DNA of 64,000 bases from Adiantum capillus-veneris (GCA_014529385.2 CM043959.1:8645526-8709525), one strand, 5' to 3'; counted from the first letter of the stretch, positions 48,283-59,898 are shown. Notes: a model not told the origin generated them from the letters alone. Program-made: numbers and translations.

Positions 48283-50647
48283 ATGGCAATGTCATCAACT
48301 AACATGGAGGAAAAGATTGCATGCTCGTGCACGCTCTGCACATATCAAATCCTGCGCAAGCGTAGGATATGTAATGAAGATGTGCACAAGTATGGAGAGT
48401 TTGCTAGAGAAACCGTACAGAATCTGCGATACGACTCCTACGGAACGCTGCGACATAGCACCTACATCTGAGAGAGAGAGAAAAAAATATTATGCGTGAA
48501 GGTCCGACCAATATAGAGCCACGGATGGAAGCAGAAAAGGGCTTACAGACAGAATACGATGGCATGGAGGAGATGCTGGATGCCTTCTTCTAGACAAGCG
48601 ACGAGAACGCGAACGAAGTGACACCAAAAGCCGTGTGCCTATCTCCTGAAGACATGTTGAGGAAGTTGGCACGTCAACCAATCTATGAAGGCGCCAAAAT
48701 ATTTGTGCTTCATACTTGTCTCACGTTTTTTAATCTTCAGTTAGTGTACGGGTGGTCAGATGTAAGCGTCACTGCTTTGTTTAGGTACGTAATTTACAAA
48801 AGAGATTTTCTGATTGCAACGGTGATGTGCTCGGAGAGCTTTTTAATTTAATGTGGCTTAAACAGGTTATTGCGGGAGCAACTTCTCCCGACTGGCAATG
48901 AAATGCCCCCCTCTAGGCCAGACGCAAATCAACTTCTCACCTCAGTTGGCTTGGACTACAACAAGATTCATGCATGTCCAAATGATTGCATTCTTTTTCG
49001 CAATGAATTCGCAGATTGTCTATCGTGTCCTAAGTGTGGAGCAATGCGCTACAAACAAGATGCAGTTCGCGAGACAGTGCCAGCTAAAGTGTTGCGGCAT
49101 TTCCCTATTATTCCTAGGATAAAAAGCATGTTTCGTTGTGGTTCCATTGCAAAGTTGATGCGGTGGCATTCTACGAATAGATTCACTGACGCAACATTTA
49201 GGGTGCCCGCTGATTCAAAGGCTTGGAGGCACATTGAAGATACCTGGCCACATTTTAAGAGTGAACCACGCAATTTGAATTTGGGCATGGAAATGGATGG
49301 AGTCAATCCATTTGGCTTGAGAAGCTCGTCATGGAGCACTTGGCCTGTGTGCCTTATCCATTACACCCTCTCGTCGTGGCTTGCCATCAAGAAGGGTCAT
49401 TTGATATTAAGCTTGATTCTACCTGGTAAGTTCAAGGCAAAAAACATGGATGTTTATCTAGCTCCACTAGTTGACAAGCTCCAGGAGTTATGGCATGGGA
49501 TCGACATAGCAGATGCGGTTGAACGAGTAGGACAAAAACATAGCAGATGCGATTGAACCAGTAGGACCCAGAAATGCCTCGACTGTGGAGCGATGAGGAG
49601 GATGCAAGATTGGTGGGAGAGGAGCCGCAAGGGCAAGGGGTGCCAAAGAAAATGAACTTGGCCATGTGAGAAAAGATCATGAAGTTCTGTATACTAAATT
49701 CAGCGCCGATGCAAAAATGGCTTGAAAGGTATGAAGAAGAGAAAGAGAGACGCAATAGGGAGCGACAGGATTTCAGGTGAAGTCAAACGACTAGAGGCTT
49801 ACCCTTGCCAGACTATCTCACTCCTCTACCTGAATTCCCTACAATGGCATGGTTGGACAAGACAGTGAGAGAAGCTCGACAAATCGGAGAACCCATATCT
49901 CTAGAAGAGGAAGAGCTGGCTATTGGATGTGACTGGAAGTATCATACATACATGGCACTGTGGTCACATGGAAAGAATTTCAGAACACAACAAATTGAAA
50001 GCGGAAGAAACACGTTTGACAGTGGGGTAATGGTTAGTTTCATGTAAAAGAGTAGGGCCAGTGCTAGAGACACGAATGAAAGCACTAGCAACCTGGATTA
50101 CTGTGGTCTAGTGTCAGATATTCTGAAAGTAAGCTTTAGGCGGTTTGAGATGTTTTTGTTGGATGTGAAGTGGTTCAAGGTGATTACTTCTGGTCGCAAT
50201 GCAATGGTACACAGAGATGGAAACAAACTTGTGCAAATAGATTCTACAAAGATTTGGATAGATGCGAGTGACACATTTGCTCTCCCCGAACATTGCGACC
50301 AAGTGGTCTTTGTACCGGACCCTCGAGAGCGACAATGGTGGTTTGTGGTTTAGGTTGCTCCAAGAAATAAACAAGTATTTGAAGGGCAAGATCTCTTAGA
50401 GGAAAGTTAGTCAGACGACGTCCATACTACTGTGACATTAGATGAGATGGACGAAGGTATGGTAGAGAAAGCTGATAGATATACGAGGGATGACGTAGAC
50501 GAGCCAGAATTGACACTTGTAGATGAAGATGCAATGGATGAAGACAATCTACCAGAACGAGTTGGGGCAGAGTTATGTTTGCAATTAGAGATAGATGATG
50601 ATACGGTGCAAGATCTTATCGATGATGCCTCACTCGTCGAGGCCTAG
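48283..50647 (+). pseudogene. TNP2-like CACTA transposase, introns and internal deletion
   Basis: Pieces in order are as follows. 48283-48471 is the N-terminal part with CSCTLC and a V-x2-Y-G-like region. 48492-48784 contains MEEMLDAFF, a TAG, and IYEGAKIFVLHTCLTFFNL. An 81-bp GT..AG intron lies at 48785-48865. 48866-49556 has KIHACPNDCILFRNEFADC, CPKCGAMRYK, VPAKVLRHFPIIPRIKSMF, MRWHSTNRF and DGVNPFGLRSSSWSTWPV, all TNP2 landmarks. Next should come the catalytic middle, but the sequence jumps to the C-terminal part (49560-50647) with FCILNSAPMQKWL, DILKVSFRRFEMFLLDVKWF (DUF4216-like) and an acidic tail. Several stops interrupt it. An intact protein would bind the element ends and catalyse excision. 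Confidence 0.88.
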
Positions 50648-50651
50648 GCCT

Positions 50652-50745
50652 GTAAGTGTTTGTGTGAATACATTGATTTAAAATTAAGCTTAAAGTAGAT
50701 TTAAACAATTTTGTTCTGACGCTTTATTTTACTTTCTTTGTGCAG
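50652..50745 (+). other. Probable intron between the two CACTA genes
   Basis: Donor GTAAGTG follows the stop of the TNP2-like gene, and acceptor ttctttgtgcag precedes the second gene's ATG by about 10 bp. En/Spm makes its two proteins from one alternatively spliced transcript, and this intron fits that layout. Confidence 0.6.
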
Positions 50746-50754
50746 GACTTTAGT

Positions 50755-51990
50755 ATGGCAGACCAGATTCTAGATCCCACTTCCATGATTGCAGATGCAT
50801 TCATGGGCTTCATTACATGGATGACGCCTGCTCAGATGGAAGAGGCTTCTGAGTACTGGGTAGCCAGAGGCACGGGTACTACGCCTCCGGGCTTCACACC
50901 AGAGGGTCTGACGCCTAGTGGGGGGACGCCTACGGGGGGGAGGATGCCTATGGGTACGACGCCTGCTTCTCCCATCACGGCCGCTTCGACACCTAGGGGT
51001 GTGACAGAGGTGGGTACTTCCTCATCTCCGTAGCAGAGGCACACTCACCGATCTCGACGATCGTCAGGTGGAGGTGGTGGCTGTTGTGGAGGAGGATCCA
51101 CAGATGCTTCGACCCCTCCTCGCTCACGACCCCCGTCCTACCCAGGAACACCTCTCGACACACCTCTTGGCACACCTCGGACACCTTGGGGGGCACACGA
51201 TCCTAGTGCCTCCAAGCTCTATACTGTACAAGCAGATGGTTCTGTTGATATGGATAGATTCGGGACTGAGATGCGACAGCGGATTCGCCAGCTCGCGGAG
51301 CTACAATTTTCGACTAGCCTTCTGACGTCTTGGGGTGATCAGGATGGGGACAAAGTCAATTACATAGTGGAGACCATGCTGAGAGAGTACCAACCTGCTT
51401 CGAGTTCTTCCGTTGTTCCGAGGAGGTGGATCAAGGGTGTTGCATGGGACACCGTGAAAAATCGACGAGATGCAACTCGGAAGGCTTTCAGGACCGGCTC
51501 GCCAAAGCCTTCGGGCATCCCGCACGAGACGTGGCTGCAGATCAGGGAGGATGAGCGGACAGCGAACACGTGGTTCAGACAGCACCATGAGTCCGCGCGA
51601 GTACGACAGATGACCAGGGGGACATCTCATCTTGGCAACAGAGGCTTGACACCTTTCTCTATGAGTCTGTGAGTTTCTAATCCAATCTTAACTATGGCGT
51701 TTTTTAAAACGCGATGAATCATGTATTCTTATTACTTTGATTTTTGTATAGACGCAGAATCTTGCGATGCATCGAGCTCCGACACGCCAGGAGGAGTCAG
51801 ATGGATATTGCAGAGGTATCTATGAAGTACTAAATGATCTTGAAGCTTCAAGAGAGCCTATAGACTGGGAGGCCTTACAGTCTCGCTGATCGCTTGAGGT
51901 GAGACGTTAATATGTGTGAGTTGATTTAATTAAGTAAGTATATGTGAAGTAATATCAATACTAATTTTGTGATTTTTCCTATGTGCAGGT
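50755..51990 (+). pseudogene. Transposase_24-like (TnpA-type) CACTA protein
   Basis: The frame from 50755 begins MADQILDP, has a Thr/Pro/Gly-rich low-complexity stretch (TPPGFTPEGLTPSGGTPTGG) and one TAG at 51031, then runs to 51668. The C-terminal part MLREYQPASSSSVVPRRWIK followed by VKNRRDATRKAF, WLQIREDERTANTW and RQMTRGTSHLGNRGLTPF matches the plant Ptta/En/Spm Transposase_24 pattern. An intron follows (gtgagt at 51669, acceptor at 51751). The next exon carries GYCRGIYEVLNDLEASREP in a phase that needs one small indel. A further short intron ends at about 51989. The TnpA role is binding the subterminal repeats. Confidence 0.75.
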
Positions 51991-52104
51991 TGCGACGCCT
52001 AGTCATTAGTGGACCGGATTTCATATATATGCTTTGTGAGACACAGACACGCTTCTGTGTCTCTTTTTTGTACAGACAGTTATTGTTCAGACAGTTATTG
52101 TTTC

Positions 52105-52360
52105 CCTTATGGTTATGATTATTGTCATTGTCATTGTATAGACGTGGTTATTTCTCCTATTGTTGTATAGACATAGTTATGGTTAAGGTTTTCTTAATGG
52201 TTATGTTTAACTTTCTGGTTATGCTTATGGTTATGGTTAATTTTGTTTATGGTTATGGTTATCTGCATTATGGTTATGCTTTTAAGTTATGGTTATGGTT
52301 CGTTATGGTTATGCTTTCAAGTTATGGTTATGGTTCATTATGGTTATGCTTTTCAGTTGG
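52105..52360 (+). repeat. TTATGG hexamer repeats
   Basis: Degenerate ggttat/ttatgg arrays with longer ttatgctttnaagttatgg units, in the 3' untranslated part of the CACTA element. Confidence 0.8.
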
Positions 52361-52624
52361 TACGGTACTTGTCTTTCATTGGCCTTAAATCTCATGTGAG
52401 ATCCTACATGGATAGCATGTAGCAGGCGTATACATGAAATAGTGTTTTTTGAAAAGTTTATGTAAAAACAAAGGGAACTCTACCAAAATTTCTGCGCACG
52501 GGAGCATGGTTGATTTTGGTGCTTCTCGCTTTCTTGGGTAGAGGTCAGGAAGTCTGGCTGTGTCCATCTTTTAACTGGGCACAGGCCAGGCTACTTGCCC
52601 TCTGCCCATGAAATTCTTTTTCTG

Positions 52625-52792
52625 TTATGGTCGTCGCTATGCGCGTCGCTATCTGCGTCTATATCTATGTCTATATTTGCATCTATATCTGCGTCGCAAA
52701 TAGCGACAGGTTCACAGGGACGCGGATATCGACGCACATAGCGATGCAGTGCGTCGATATCTGCGTCGATGACACCTTTTTTTGTTGTAGTG
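52625..52792. repeat. CACTA right end and subterminal repeats
   Basis: Clustered cgtcgctat/cgtcgatat words end in TTTGTTGTAGTG, inverted with respect to the left end. Confidence 0.85.
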
Positions 52793-53119
52793 TTTTAAGT
52801 CGGTGTGTGCTTTGTTTGAATTAGTATGTGCGAACAAAGAAAAATGTAAGTTGAAAATTCAATATATGTTGAAATGTGTAAGACCGTTAATATGTATTGT
52901 TTGATCTGAATTAAGTTCTTATAAACCACTTGTTTGAGCAGCTTTTTACACATGTAATAGATTGCAATTTTAAGTGAAGATTATATTCAATTTTTATCAA
53001 TATTTCCTTGCACATTTGTTAAAGTCTTCAAGTGGTGGTTAAGAGTTTACTTGAGATAGTGTGAGAGTGTACGTTAGTGTCATTCGCAACCATAAATTTT
53101 TATTTGATATGTTGTTTTA

Positions 53120-54025
53120 TTGCAAATACGATGCCAGATCAAAAGAAATGTATTATGCGTGTCATTCGTAAAGAATGTATTTAAGAAATCTCCTCATGTG
53201 CAGTTGATTGCATACAACAGATTAGTGAAAGCGATGTCTACATCAAAGACATCACTAGCACTATATGGGAGAACACAGAGTGCACGTTGGGACTTGAAGG
53301 CCAATACAATTCTAGCTGGGATACGAGAATTTGATCCCCCACCACAAGGTCAGGACAGTGTTGGGCAATATGAAAGTATGTTTCAAAGACTTTAAGGAAG
53401 ATATCCCACCTGCTTGCGACATGTCAAAATTAGAGCTCTAGGATAAGTTGTGGGAAGAACAAAAGGTAAAGATGAAGTGTGTGAAAGCGCAGGACCAATC
53501 AGCCTTACCCAAGAGATTGAAGATGGCCCAAGATGTGCAAGGAGCTTTGGGAGGTTGATCTGATGCCAGATGCACCGGCACAATCATGCGCACTACTTTG
53601 AATGCAAAGCGCACTCATCTTGTCGGCATCCCTCACGAAGCCTTGGTAGAAGGTTTGAGGATTGGAGCAGGCTCCTTTGTTGTGTGCACATTGTACACCA
53701 TCAAAGGCATCTCATCTTTTCCATACCACATTACATATGTGGTAAAATGTTACAAGGGAGGGAGTGAGGCAAAATTTGACAGCTTTCAGACACATCAAGG
53801 AATGCAAAAGCTTCACCCCTCCATTGTAAGGTGCATTGCGTTTACTATAGAAGCTCCTTGGATCACGATATTCTCATACTACAATGGAGGTACCGTGGGC
53901 GACATGATGTGTCGCTTATCGTTCGCTCACGGATTGTTCAAACGACACATTCACAGGCTACAACATGGCTGGAGGTCATTGCCTGTAGCAAACAACCCTG
54001 CAAGCAAGATAGACATGGTGTAGAT
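53120..54025 (+). pseudogene. Protein-kinase-like pseudogene (N-lobe)
   Basis: Open pieces join into one decayed protein. The first (53120-53395) has SLALYGRTQSARWDLKANTI and PPPQGQDSVGQYESMF. After a shift it continues as DFKEDIPPACDMSKLEL, a TAG, then DKLWEEQKVKMKCV. The piece 53586-54023 has GLRIGAGSFVVCTLY (like a kinase glycine loop G-x-G-S-F-x-V), TYVVKCYKGGSEAKF (Val-x-Lys region), LHPSIVRCIAF, and a hinge-like ITIFSYYNGGTVGDMM. The C-lobe with HRD and DFG motifs is absent; the LINE begins where it should be. It may be a host gene fragment or a transposon-carried kinase. Assignment rests on these motifs only. Confidence 0.5.
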
Positions 54026-54039
54026 CAAAGCAGTGATGG

Positions 54040-54467
54040 AGAAAGATCCGTCGCTCGCTACTGCTGCTCGCCCCCCCTTGCTGCGCCATCGCTACCCTCT
54101 CCCCCCCCCCCCCCCCCCTCACGCTGCCCCTGCGCGCTAGCCTCTCCTCCCCCCCCCCCGCCCCCGCTGCCCCTGCGCACTGCCGCCCGCCCGCTGCCCC
54201 CCCATGTTTTCGCGCTGCCCCAAAGGCTACCAGTTACCCTCCTCTCGTGTTGCCATCCCCACCCCATCCCCCCGCTCGCTGCCGCTTGTGCACCAGCACA
54301 GTACCCGACTGCCCTCGCCGTCCCCCCATCCCCCCCCCCCCGTCCTCTTTGCTCCCGAAGGTCTTCTGCACCTGGCTCGGCAACGCTTTCTCTTCGGACA
54401 AGTGCTTGGCGTACTCGTTCGCAGATTTTCTTCACCGCCCGCTTCTTCGTCTCAGCAGTAGACACAG
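54040..54467 (+). other. C-rich 5' region of the LINE
   Basis: Runs of up to 16-18 Cs and cctccccc words give this stretch a composition unlike its neighbours. It precedes LINE ORF1 and is probably its 5' untranslated region with internal promoter. Long frames here are low-complexity artefacts. The exact LINE start is not determined. Confidence 0.55.
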
Positions 54468-56377
54468 ATGGAGGCTCCAGCTCCACCTCAGAGGGACTCG
54501 CCTGAAGCCCCCTCGCCCGACCCCGCTGAGCCTACCATTCGACTTGCTCTTACGCCGGCAGAGAAAGCGAGCCTTGCCACAGAGGTAGAACGCTTACAGG
54601 CGACTTCTGTCATCTGCAAGGTTCTCGACACTCGTCCCAGCAGAGGAGAGCTGTGAGACCTTCTCCAGGCCCACCTCCTCGCAGAGGTGGGCAAGATCTT
54701 GGATGTCTAGATTCTCGGACGGGGGTACTACCAGATTGAGTTCGAGACTTCCGAGATGGCCTCCAAGGTCATAGCTATGAGTCCATTGGCCATCCGAGCA
54801 GCACGCGCCCACTTTCGACAGTGGCGACATGGTTTTGACCCGTCTTCGGATGTGCTAGTAGAGGAGGTGGACATCCCCATCTCAGTCTGCTTTCCGGGTT
54901 TACGGAGGGAGTACCTTCCACTTCTCTCCAGGATTGGCTCCGCCATCGGAACTGTCCTGGAGACACCTCGTACGGCAGCATCTGTAGCTGCCAAGGCGGC
55001 TGGCATCCCTTCAGTTCGAGTTTTGGTTAGAGATACCCACACGCTCCCGAAGGTCATCCTTCTGCCTCGGGTGAGTGGGGGTTGGTTTAGACAGAGTGTG
55101 GAGTACTAGGGTCTCCCGAACCAGTGTTTCATTTGCAGACAGATGGGCCACCTAGCGAAGGCCTATCCATGGAGGAGACCACGACCCGCACCCCAGCCTC
55201 AGCCCCAGCCTGCCAAGGCTGGGCCGCAGCCACAGCCAACGACACAGAGCACAGATTCAGCGCCACCCTCCGAGCCTGGGGCTCCAGCGGAGGAGGGGTG
55301 GCAGCAGGCCCGTGGCCGTCGACTTTAGGGGCCACAGCGACAGCCTGGCACTCAGAGTGGCCCCCAGGTGCCTACTCAGTAGCAGTGGGTTCCCACGGGG
55401 AACCACTTTGGTCCTCTTGAGCAGGAGGAGCCCCCTACGCCAACCTCCACCTCTGCTTCACGCTCGCCAGCCACTCCGCCTTCCGATCTCCCCTCCTCCT
55501 CCTCATGCCCTCCCCCGCCCTCTGCTACCGCTCACTCCCCACCTCGCCCCCCCCCCATGTCTCTGCCGCCCCACCCCGCTTCTCCTCTCCCCCGCCCCCC
55601 CCAGCCCCTTCTCCCCCTCCTCCTGCTTCAGTACCACAGTCGGCTCAGGAGACTGGACCCTTGCCGGCGGCCAGGAGATCTCTTGGCAGCGCCTTCGCCA
55701 CGAGTCGCCTAGCGAGAGAGGGTCAGCCCTTCATGCGGCCCCCACTGCAGATTCAGACATCTCCTCTTGTAGCTATCCCTCATGGTTTGACGAGCTTTGA
55801 CCTCCGATGCCGCTGGGATTTCTTCGATTACGGGTTTACTCGTTTTCTTGGCGATTCCGCAGTAGACCACGAGGCATCCTGCTTCAGAGTCCACGCTTTG
55901 TTCCTCGCCGCTAGGGGGACAGAGGCCTTGGACTCAGCAGTTGGTTTCTCCTTCCCCCTCTATGGCAGGACTGAGACAGAGTGGTCCCTCGACTCAGTGG
56001 TGGGATGGTTGCATACACAGGTTCTCGAGTTCTCTCACCACATGGGAGAACTTGGCGTTACAGATTTGCTGCAGACTTTGTGGCCACTGGCCAAGTTTGT
56101 GGTGACACCCCCAGATTCATTAGGATGTAGACACATTGTGGTGTACTTTTTTGCTGATACGCAGTGTTTGCCTTGCTATGTATTCATTCATGAGGACTCC
56201 TGGACAGAGGAGGTTGCTTTATGCACGGCTCGCTCTACTTGGGCTTGGACCAGGCACTCACTGCAGTCTCGCCTATCTAGAGGATGCTCGGATGCGGATT
56301 ACTCCCCATCCAAGCCTGCTTCGAAGATAGATCATCTTGCTACTGCGGCAGCATCTGTTCTCTCTCGCTCCCCATGA
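54468..56377 (+). pseudogene. LINE ORF1 (DUF4283-like plus zinc knuckle)
   Basis: The frame starts MEAPAPPQRDSPEAPSP at 54468. The RNA-binding region includes GYYQIEFETSEMASKVI, VDIPISVCFPGLRREYL and SRIGSAIGTVLETPRTA, typical of plant LINE ORF1. A knuckle CFICRQMGHLAKAY has Tyr in place of the last Cys. A Pro/Gln-rich part follows to about 55500. After a shift in a C-rich stretch the protein continues in another frame to 56377 (RWDFFDYGFTRFLGDSAVDH and HIVVYFFADTQCLPCY). Stops lie at 54654 (TGA), 54708, 55107, 55326 and 55380 (all TAG). Its stop overlaps the ORF2 start by ATGA. Confidence 0.82.
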
Positions 56378-57790
56378 GGATCGTCTCATGGAACGTGCAA
56401 GGACTCGGTGGGCCCCAGTTTCAGCGACAGCGGGGCCGATTGCGTCAGGAGCTTCAGCGATGCCTTGTGGGAGGAGAGATTGATCTCCTTATGCTTCAGG
56501 AGCACCATTTATCTGAGAGCCGCATTCGGCAATGTAATCAGATTTTGTGTGGACGCTATGATACCTTTTGGTCAGCTGCTTTTGGACCTGGAGGCATCCA
56601 GGGTGGGGTATGTATGACTATTGCGGAATCATTACAGCAGGCCATTGTGGGCAGAGGGATTATTGTACCAGGCAGGGCTCAGTGGATTACTATGCAGGTT
56701 CAGGGTAGCCTCGTGGGTTTCCTGAACATCTATGCGCCCAATGTGGCGAGTGCTCGTGCAGAGTTTTGGTCACAGCTTGTTGAGTCTTTGCCACAGGTTG
56801 ACCAGTGGTGTGTAGGAGGGGACTTCAACATGTTGGAGGACCCTTCTGACAGAATCGGAGGCAACCATGCTACGTTGCATGGAGTCGAGTTAGCAGCTTG
56901 GGAGAGGTTTTGTATGACATTGAGGGTCTCGGATACATGGCAGCATTCTGGCTTTGTGAGGCCTCCAGAGAGTCTTGCCTTCTCTAGATCGGACCGCAGA
57001 GTGGGAGGAGTGAATCTATCGCGCATAGATTGCTTCTACACTAGTGACCACTTCAGTGACTTGGGGGGATCAGTGGGCATCGTGGTAGGGACATCCTTCT
57101 CGGACCATGCACCAGTGATCCTCACAGTGGCAGACAGGCAGAGGAGTGGGAGCACGATGTTTCGCATCCCAGAGTGGGTCTTGTTGGACTCAGCACTCAA
57201 AGAGAGGGTCGAGGCTCTATGGACAGAGGGCATGGATAGCCAGGCTCCACCTGCAGACAGAGTGGCCTCAGGCCTAGCTCAGCTGAGCCACTTCTTTCTC
57301 CAGGAGTCTTTGGCTCGACGGGCTGCAGCGAGAGAGGAGGAGCAGTGTCTCAGACGAGGCATTGCTTCACTACAGAGGATGCGGGAGCAGCACCCAGACA
57401 GTCCATGGTTGGAGGAGCAGCTACAGCAGGCTCGACAGGAGCTTGCTTGCACAGAGGAGAGGCGCCATGAGTTTTCCTTCCACCGACAGGCATCTCAGTG
57501 GACTCAGGTGGTTGACAGAGTGACAGGTGTTTTTTTTGAGACAGTGGGACCTCGGCACTCGCATGCCAAGGTCAATCAGTTGAGGAGACCCGATGGATCA
57601 GTTGTTTGCGAGCCAGAGGATATGCGTGCAGTTGCTACTGAATTTTACCGTGAGCTACTGTCGGCTGAGCCCGAGTCAGAGAGACAGGATGCATGCAGGG
57701 ACCAAGTTTGGGCACAGATGCCTTGTCTGGTGACTGAGGAGATGCGGGAGAGGCTTGAGTTACCTCTTCAGCTTGAGGAGCTGCACACGG
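56374..57790 (+). pseudogene. LINE ORF2: endonuclease, truncated before RT
   Basis: ORF2 starts MRIVSWNVQGLGG and carries a complete APE-type endonuclease: LLMLQEHHLSES (catalytic Glu), FLNIYAPN, WCVGGDFNMLEDP, LSRIDCFYTSDHF and SFSDHAPVILTV. A linker with Arg/Glu-rich helices follows (residues about 290-470, e.g. REEEQCLRRGIASLQRMREQ). The frame is intact to about 57790, where it is cut by an LTR start, so RT is missing here; it may continue beyond the window. It nicks target DNA for target-primed reverse transcription. Confidence 0.9.
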
Positions 57791-59147
57791 TGTCAGGAGT
57801 TTTTTGGAGCAAGGGATTGCGCATATGTACATACCCATGCATGGTACATCAAATAAAGTATTGCCCATTTTTCATAGCCAGGTGGTTACGTGGGGCCCAC
57901 ATGTGTACAGGTAGGACACTATGTACATAGTGCATCGATTTTCATCGTTACTAGTACCATTGTGTTTTTCTACAATAAGGAGGAGTTGGTAGCGCGTAAA
58001 ACTTCTCGAGGAAGCTATCCGCGGGCCGACGACGTGAGGTCAGCAGGTGCGTCAGATGGCATCTAGTGGCGTCAGGAGGGCGAACGAGGTCAATATTTGC
58101 ACGCGGAGAAGTACGGACACAACGTGGGTGTTTGCTTGTGAGAATTATGCAGAAAGGTCATCATGAGGATCTTTTCTTGGGGCCACTTCACGTGGTGGCG
58201 AGATGCATTATTGGAAAAAAGCTGAGTGCCAGGTGTGCGAATGATGCAAAAAGGTGACAATTATGCACTGCGAGGTCAATTTTTGGCCTGTTCGGGGTCC
58301 GTTTCAGGTCATCTAAAAGGCCAAGGGTGCCCAACTAATAAAACTAAGTGTGGGAATTGAAAAAAATGAGAGAAGACCAGAAAAAACGTGGAGAAGAGAG
58401 GAGGAACAGCCGCAGGTGTGTTTTTGGTGTTTTTGGAGCTTGTTTTGGCCGTAAACTGCTCATCCGATGTCGGATTTGAGCACTTTGACATTGTAAACTG
58501 GGGTTTTGGGCCGTTCCGGACGCGATGGCGCTGTCCATTTTGCCAAATTTCTCACTCTTTTTCTGCTGTTTTTGCTGTGTAAGTTTCTTCTATGAATGAA
58601 GCTTCTTCTCCAATTTGTGATTGTATCTGGCATATTTTACCCATATTGTGTGAGCTATTTACCCCATTGGTGTTGGCCCAAGCTCAATTGTATCTAAACA
58701 TCAGAAATTATCCTCTTTTGAGCTGAGTTTTGTGTGTGTGTGTGTGTGTGTGTGTCTGTGTGGAGTGGGCAAGTGGATAGTCTCTCTCCTCTCACTCCAG
58801 AGGTGTGTTCCCTGTCTCGGCCAGGTGTGTTGTGTAAGCCGAGTGGTGCCCCATAGTGTGTGTGTGTATCTTCCCAAGAGTGTGTGTCGGGTCGTTATAG
58901 AGGCGCTGTGTGTGTTTTCATCCCTCTCACATTCTTTTGGCGCCCCCACGGAGGATCTTCTTCGAGTACCTTCTGCTTCGAGCTTCGAGCTTCGGGATTG
59001 CAGATTACAGGTTGCAGATTACAGGTTACAGGTTACAGGTTACAGGTTACAGGTTACAAGTACAGGTGATTAACACAGGTGCAGGTAGCTGGAGTACAGT
59101 GATATACTAGCAGTGCTGTCACTTGCAGTTGTTGTGGGAATGCATCA
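57791..59147 (+). repeat. Putative 5' LTR of the Tat-like element
   Basis: It starts TGTCAGGAG exactly where LINE ORF2 breaks and ends TGCATCA two bases before a TGGCGCC primer-site start. It contains a GT tract (58734-58756) and a TTACAGG tandem block (59003-59057). The partner LTR is outside the window, so both edges are inferred. Confidence 0.5.
59003..59057. repeat. (TTACAGG)n heptamer array
   Basis: About seven copies of the heptamer with small variations at the edges, inside the putative LTR. Confidence 0.9.
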
Positions 59148-59149
59148 CT

Positions 59150-59167
59150 TGGCGCCTATTTGAGCGC
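59150..59167 (+). other. Putative primer binding site (TGGCGCC...)
   Basis: TGGCGCC matches the first seven bases of the Asp-tRNA site of Tat/Athila elements; the next bases do not match well. Confidence 0.45.
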
Positions 59168-59679
59168 ATTGTCTGCTGGATTGTACGTTACTTGTGGAAA
59201 CTGCCATTGTATGCATTTGTGGAGCCATACTTGGTTGTATTTGGCAGTCCCAGCCATTTCTGAGACTTGGTCTGGAAGATAGTCATTTCTGAGACTTGAC
59301 TATATGCGATTTGCATTAGCCTTCGTGTGAGGGTCGATAGCGTGAGGTTTTTATTGAGCTGGGGGATTCTCAAATGTGGAGATCCTTTCGGTGATACAGG
59401 TAGCTGGAGCACCCTTTTTGTGACCTCGCCATAGGCTATGTACTAGTGAGTCCTACTTGATGCTCGGGTTCTATTGTTGACAGTTTATGCGTACATAGAC
59501 AGTCTATATTTTGGGTTCCTACTGCTCTACTTCTGGGGAAACTCTGTCGAAATTTTCCCAAGTTATGATGGCTGGTTTTTTGGTATTTTGAGCCATTTAT
59601 GCTGTTATGCTGCTGAAATTTTGGCAAAATCAGAGGTTGAGTCAGGTGTGCCTTCTTGGGAGCTTCATGGTTGGCTTTA

Positions 59680-59898
59680 ATGGATGATCAAAATGGCCCT
59701 CAGTTCACTCCTTTTCATTTAACTCAAAGAATTCAGATTAATGTTCATGTGTCCAGGAAGATCTTTTTCCAGCAGCGCATAGTCTTTATGTTTGGGCCAA
59801 GAAGATTGAGAGAGATCCTGGAATGTCCTTTGCCTGTGGTAATTCCGATGATTAACTATGAAAACTCATTTGATGTGCATGTGTTTGTTCTCATCTAA
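59680..59898 (+). CDS. Micro-ORF C (72 aa) upstream of gag
   Basis: An intact frame between the primer site and gag, ending 84 bp before the gag ATG. It aligns end to end with the micro-ORFs at 13793-14017 and 14014-14226. Blocks are QRIQINVHVSRKIFFQQRI, VFMFGPRRLREILE and PVVIPMINYENSFDVHVF. The ATG at 59680 is chosen over an in-frame one at 59656 because the homologue starts at the same point. The function is unknown. Some Tat-lineage elements (Ogre) are known to carry an extra ORF before gag, but I cannot say this is related to it. Confidence 0.65.
   Translation: MDDQNGPQFTPFHLTQRIQINVHVSRKIFFQQRIVFMFGPRRLREILECPLPVVIPMINYENSFDVHVFVLI

Noticed and set aside
54058-54486. Long Pro-rich and Gly-rich frames on both strands
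   Set aside because: They come from C homopolymers and CT-rich sequence of the LINE 5' region; there is no domain and no consistent frame.
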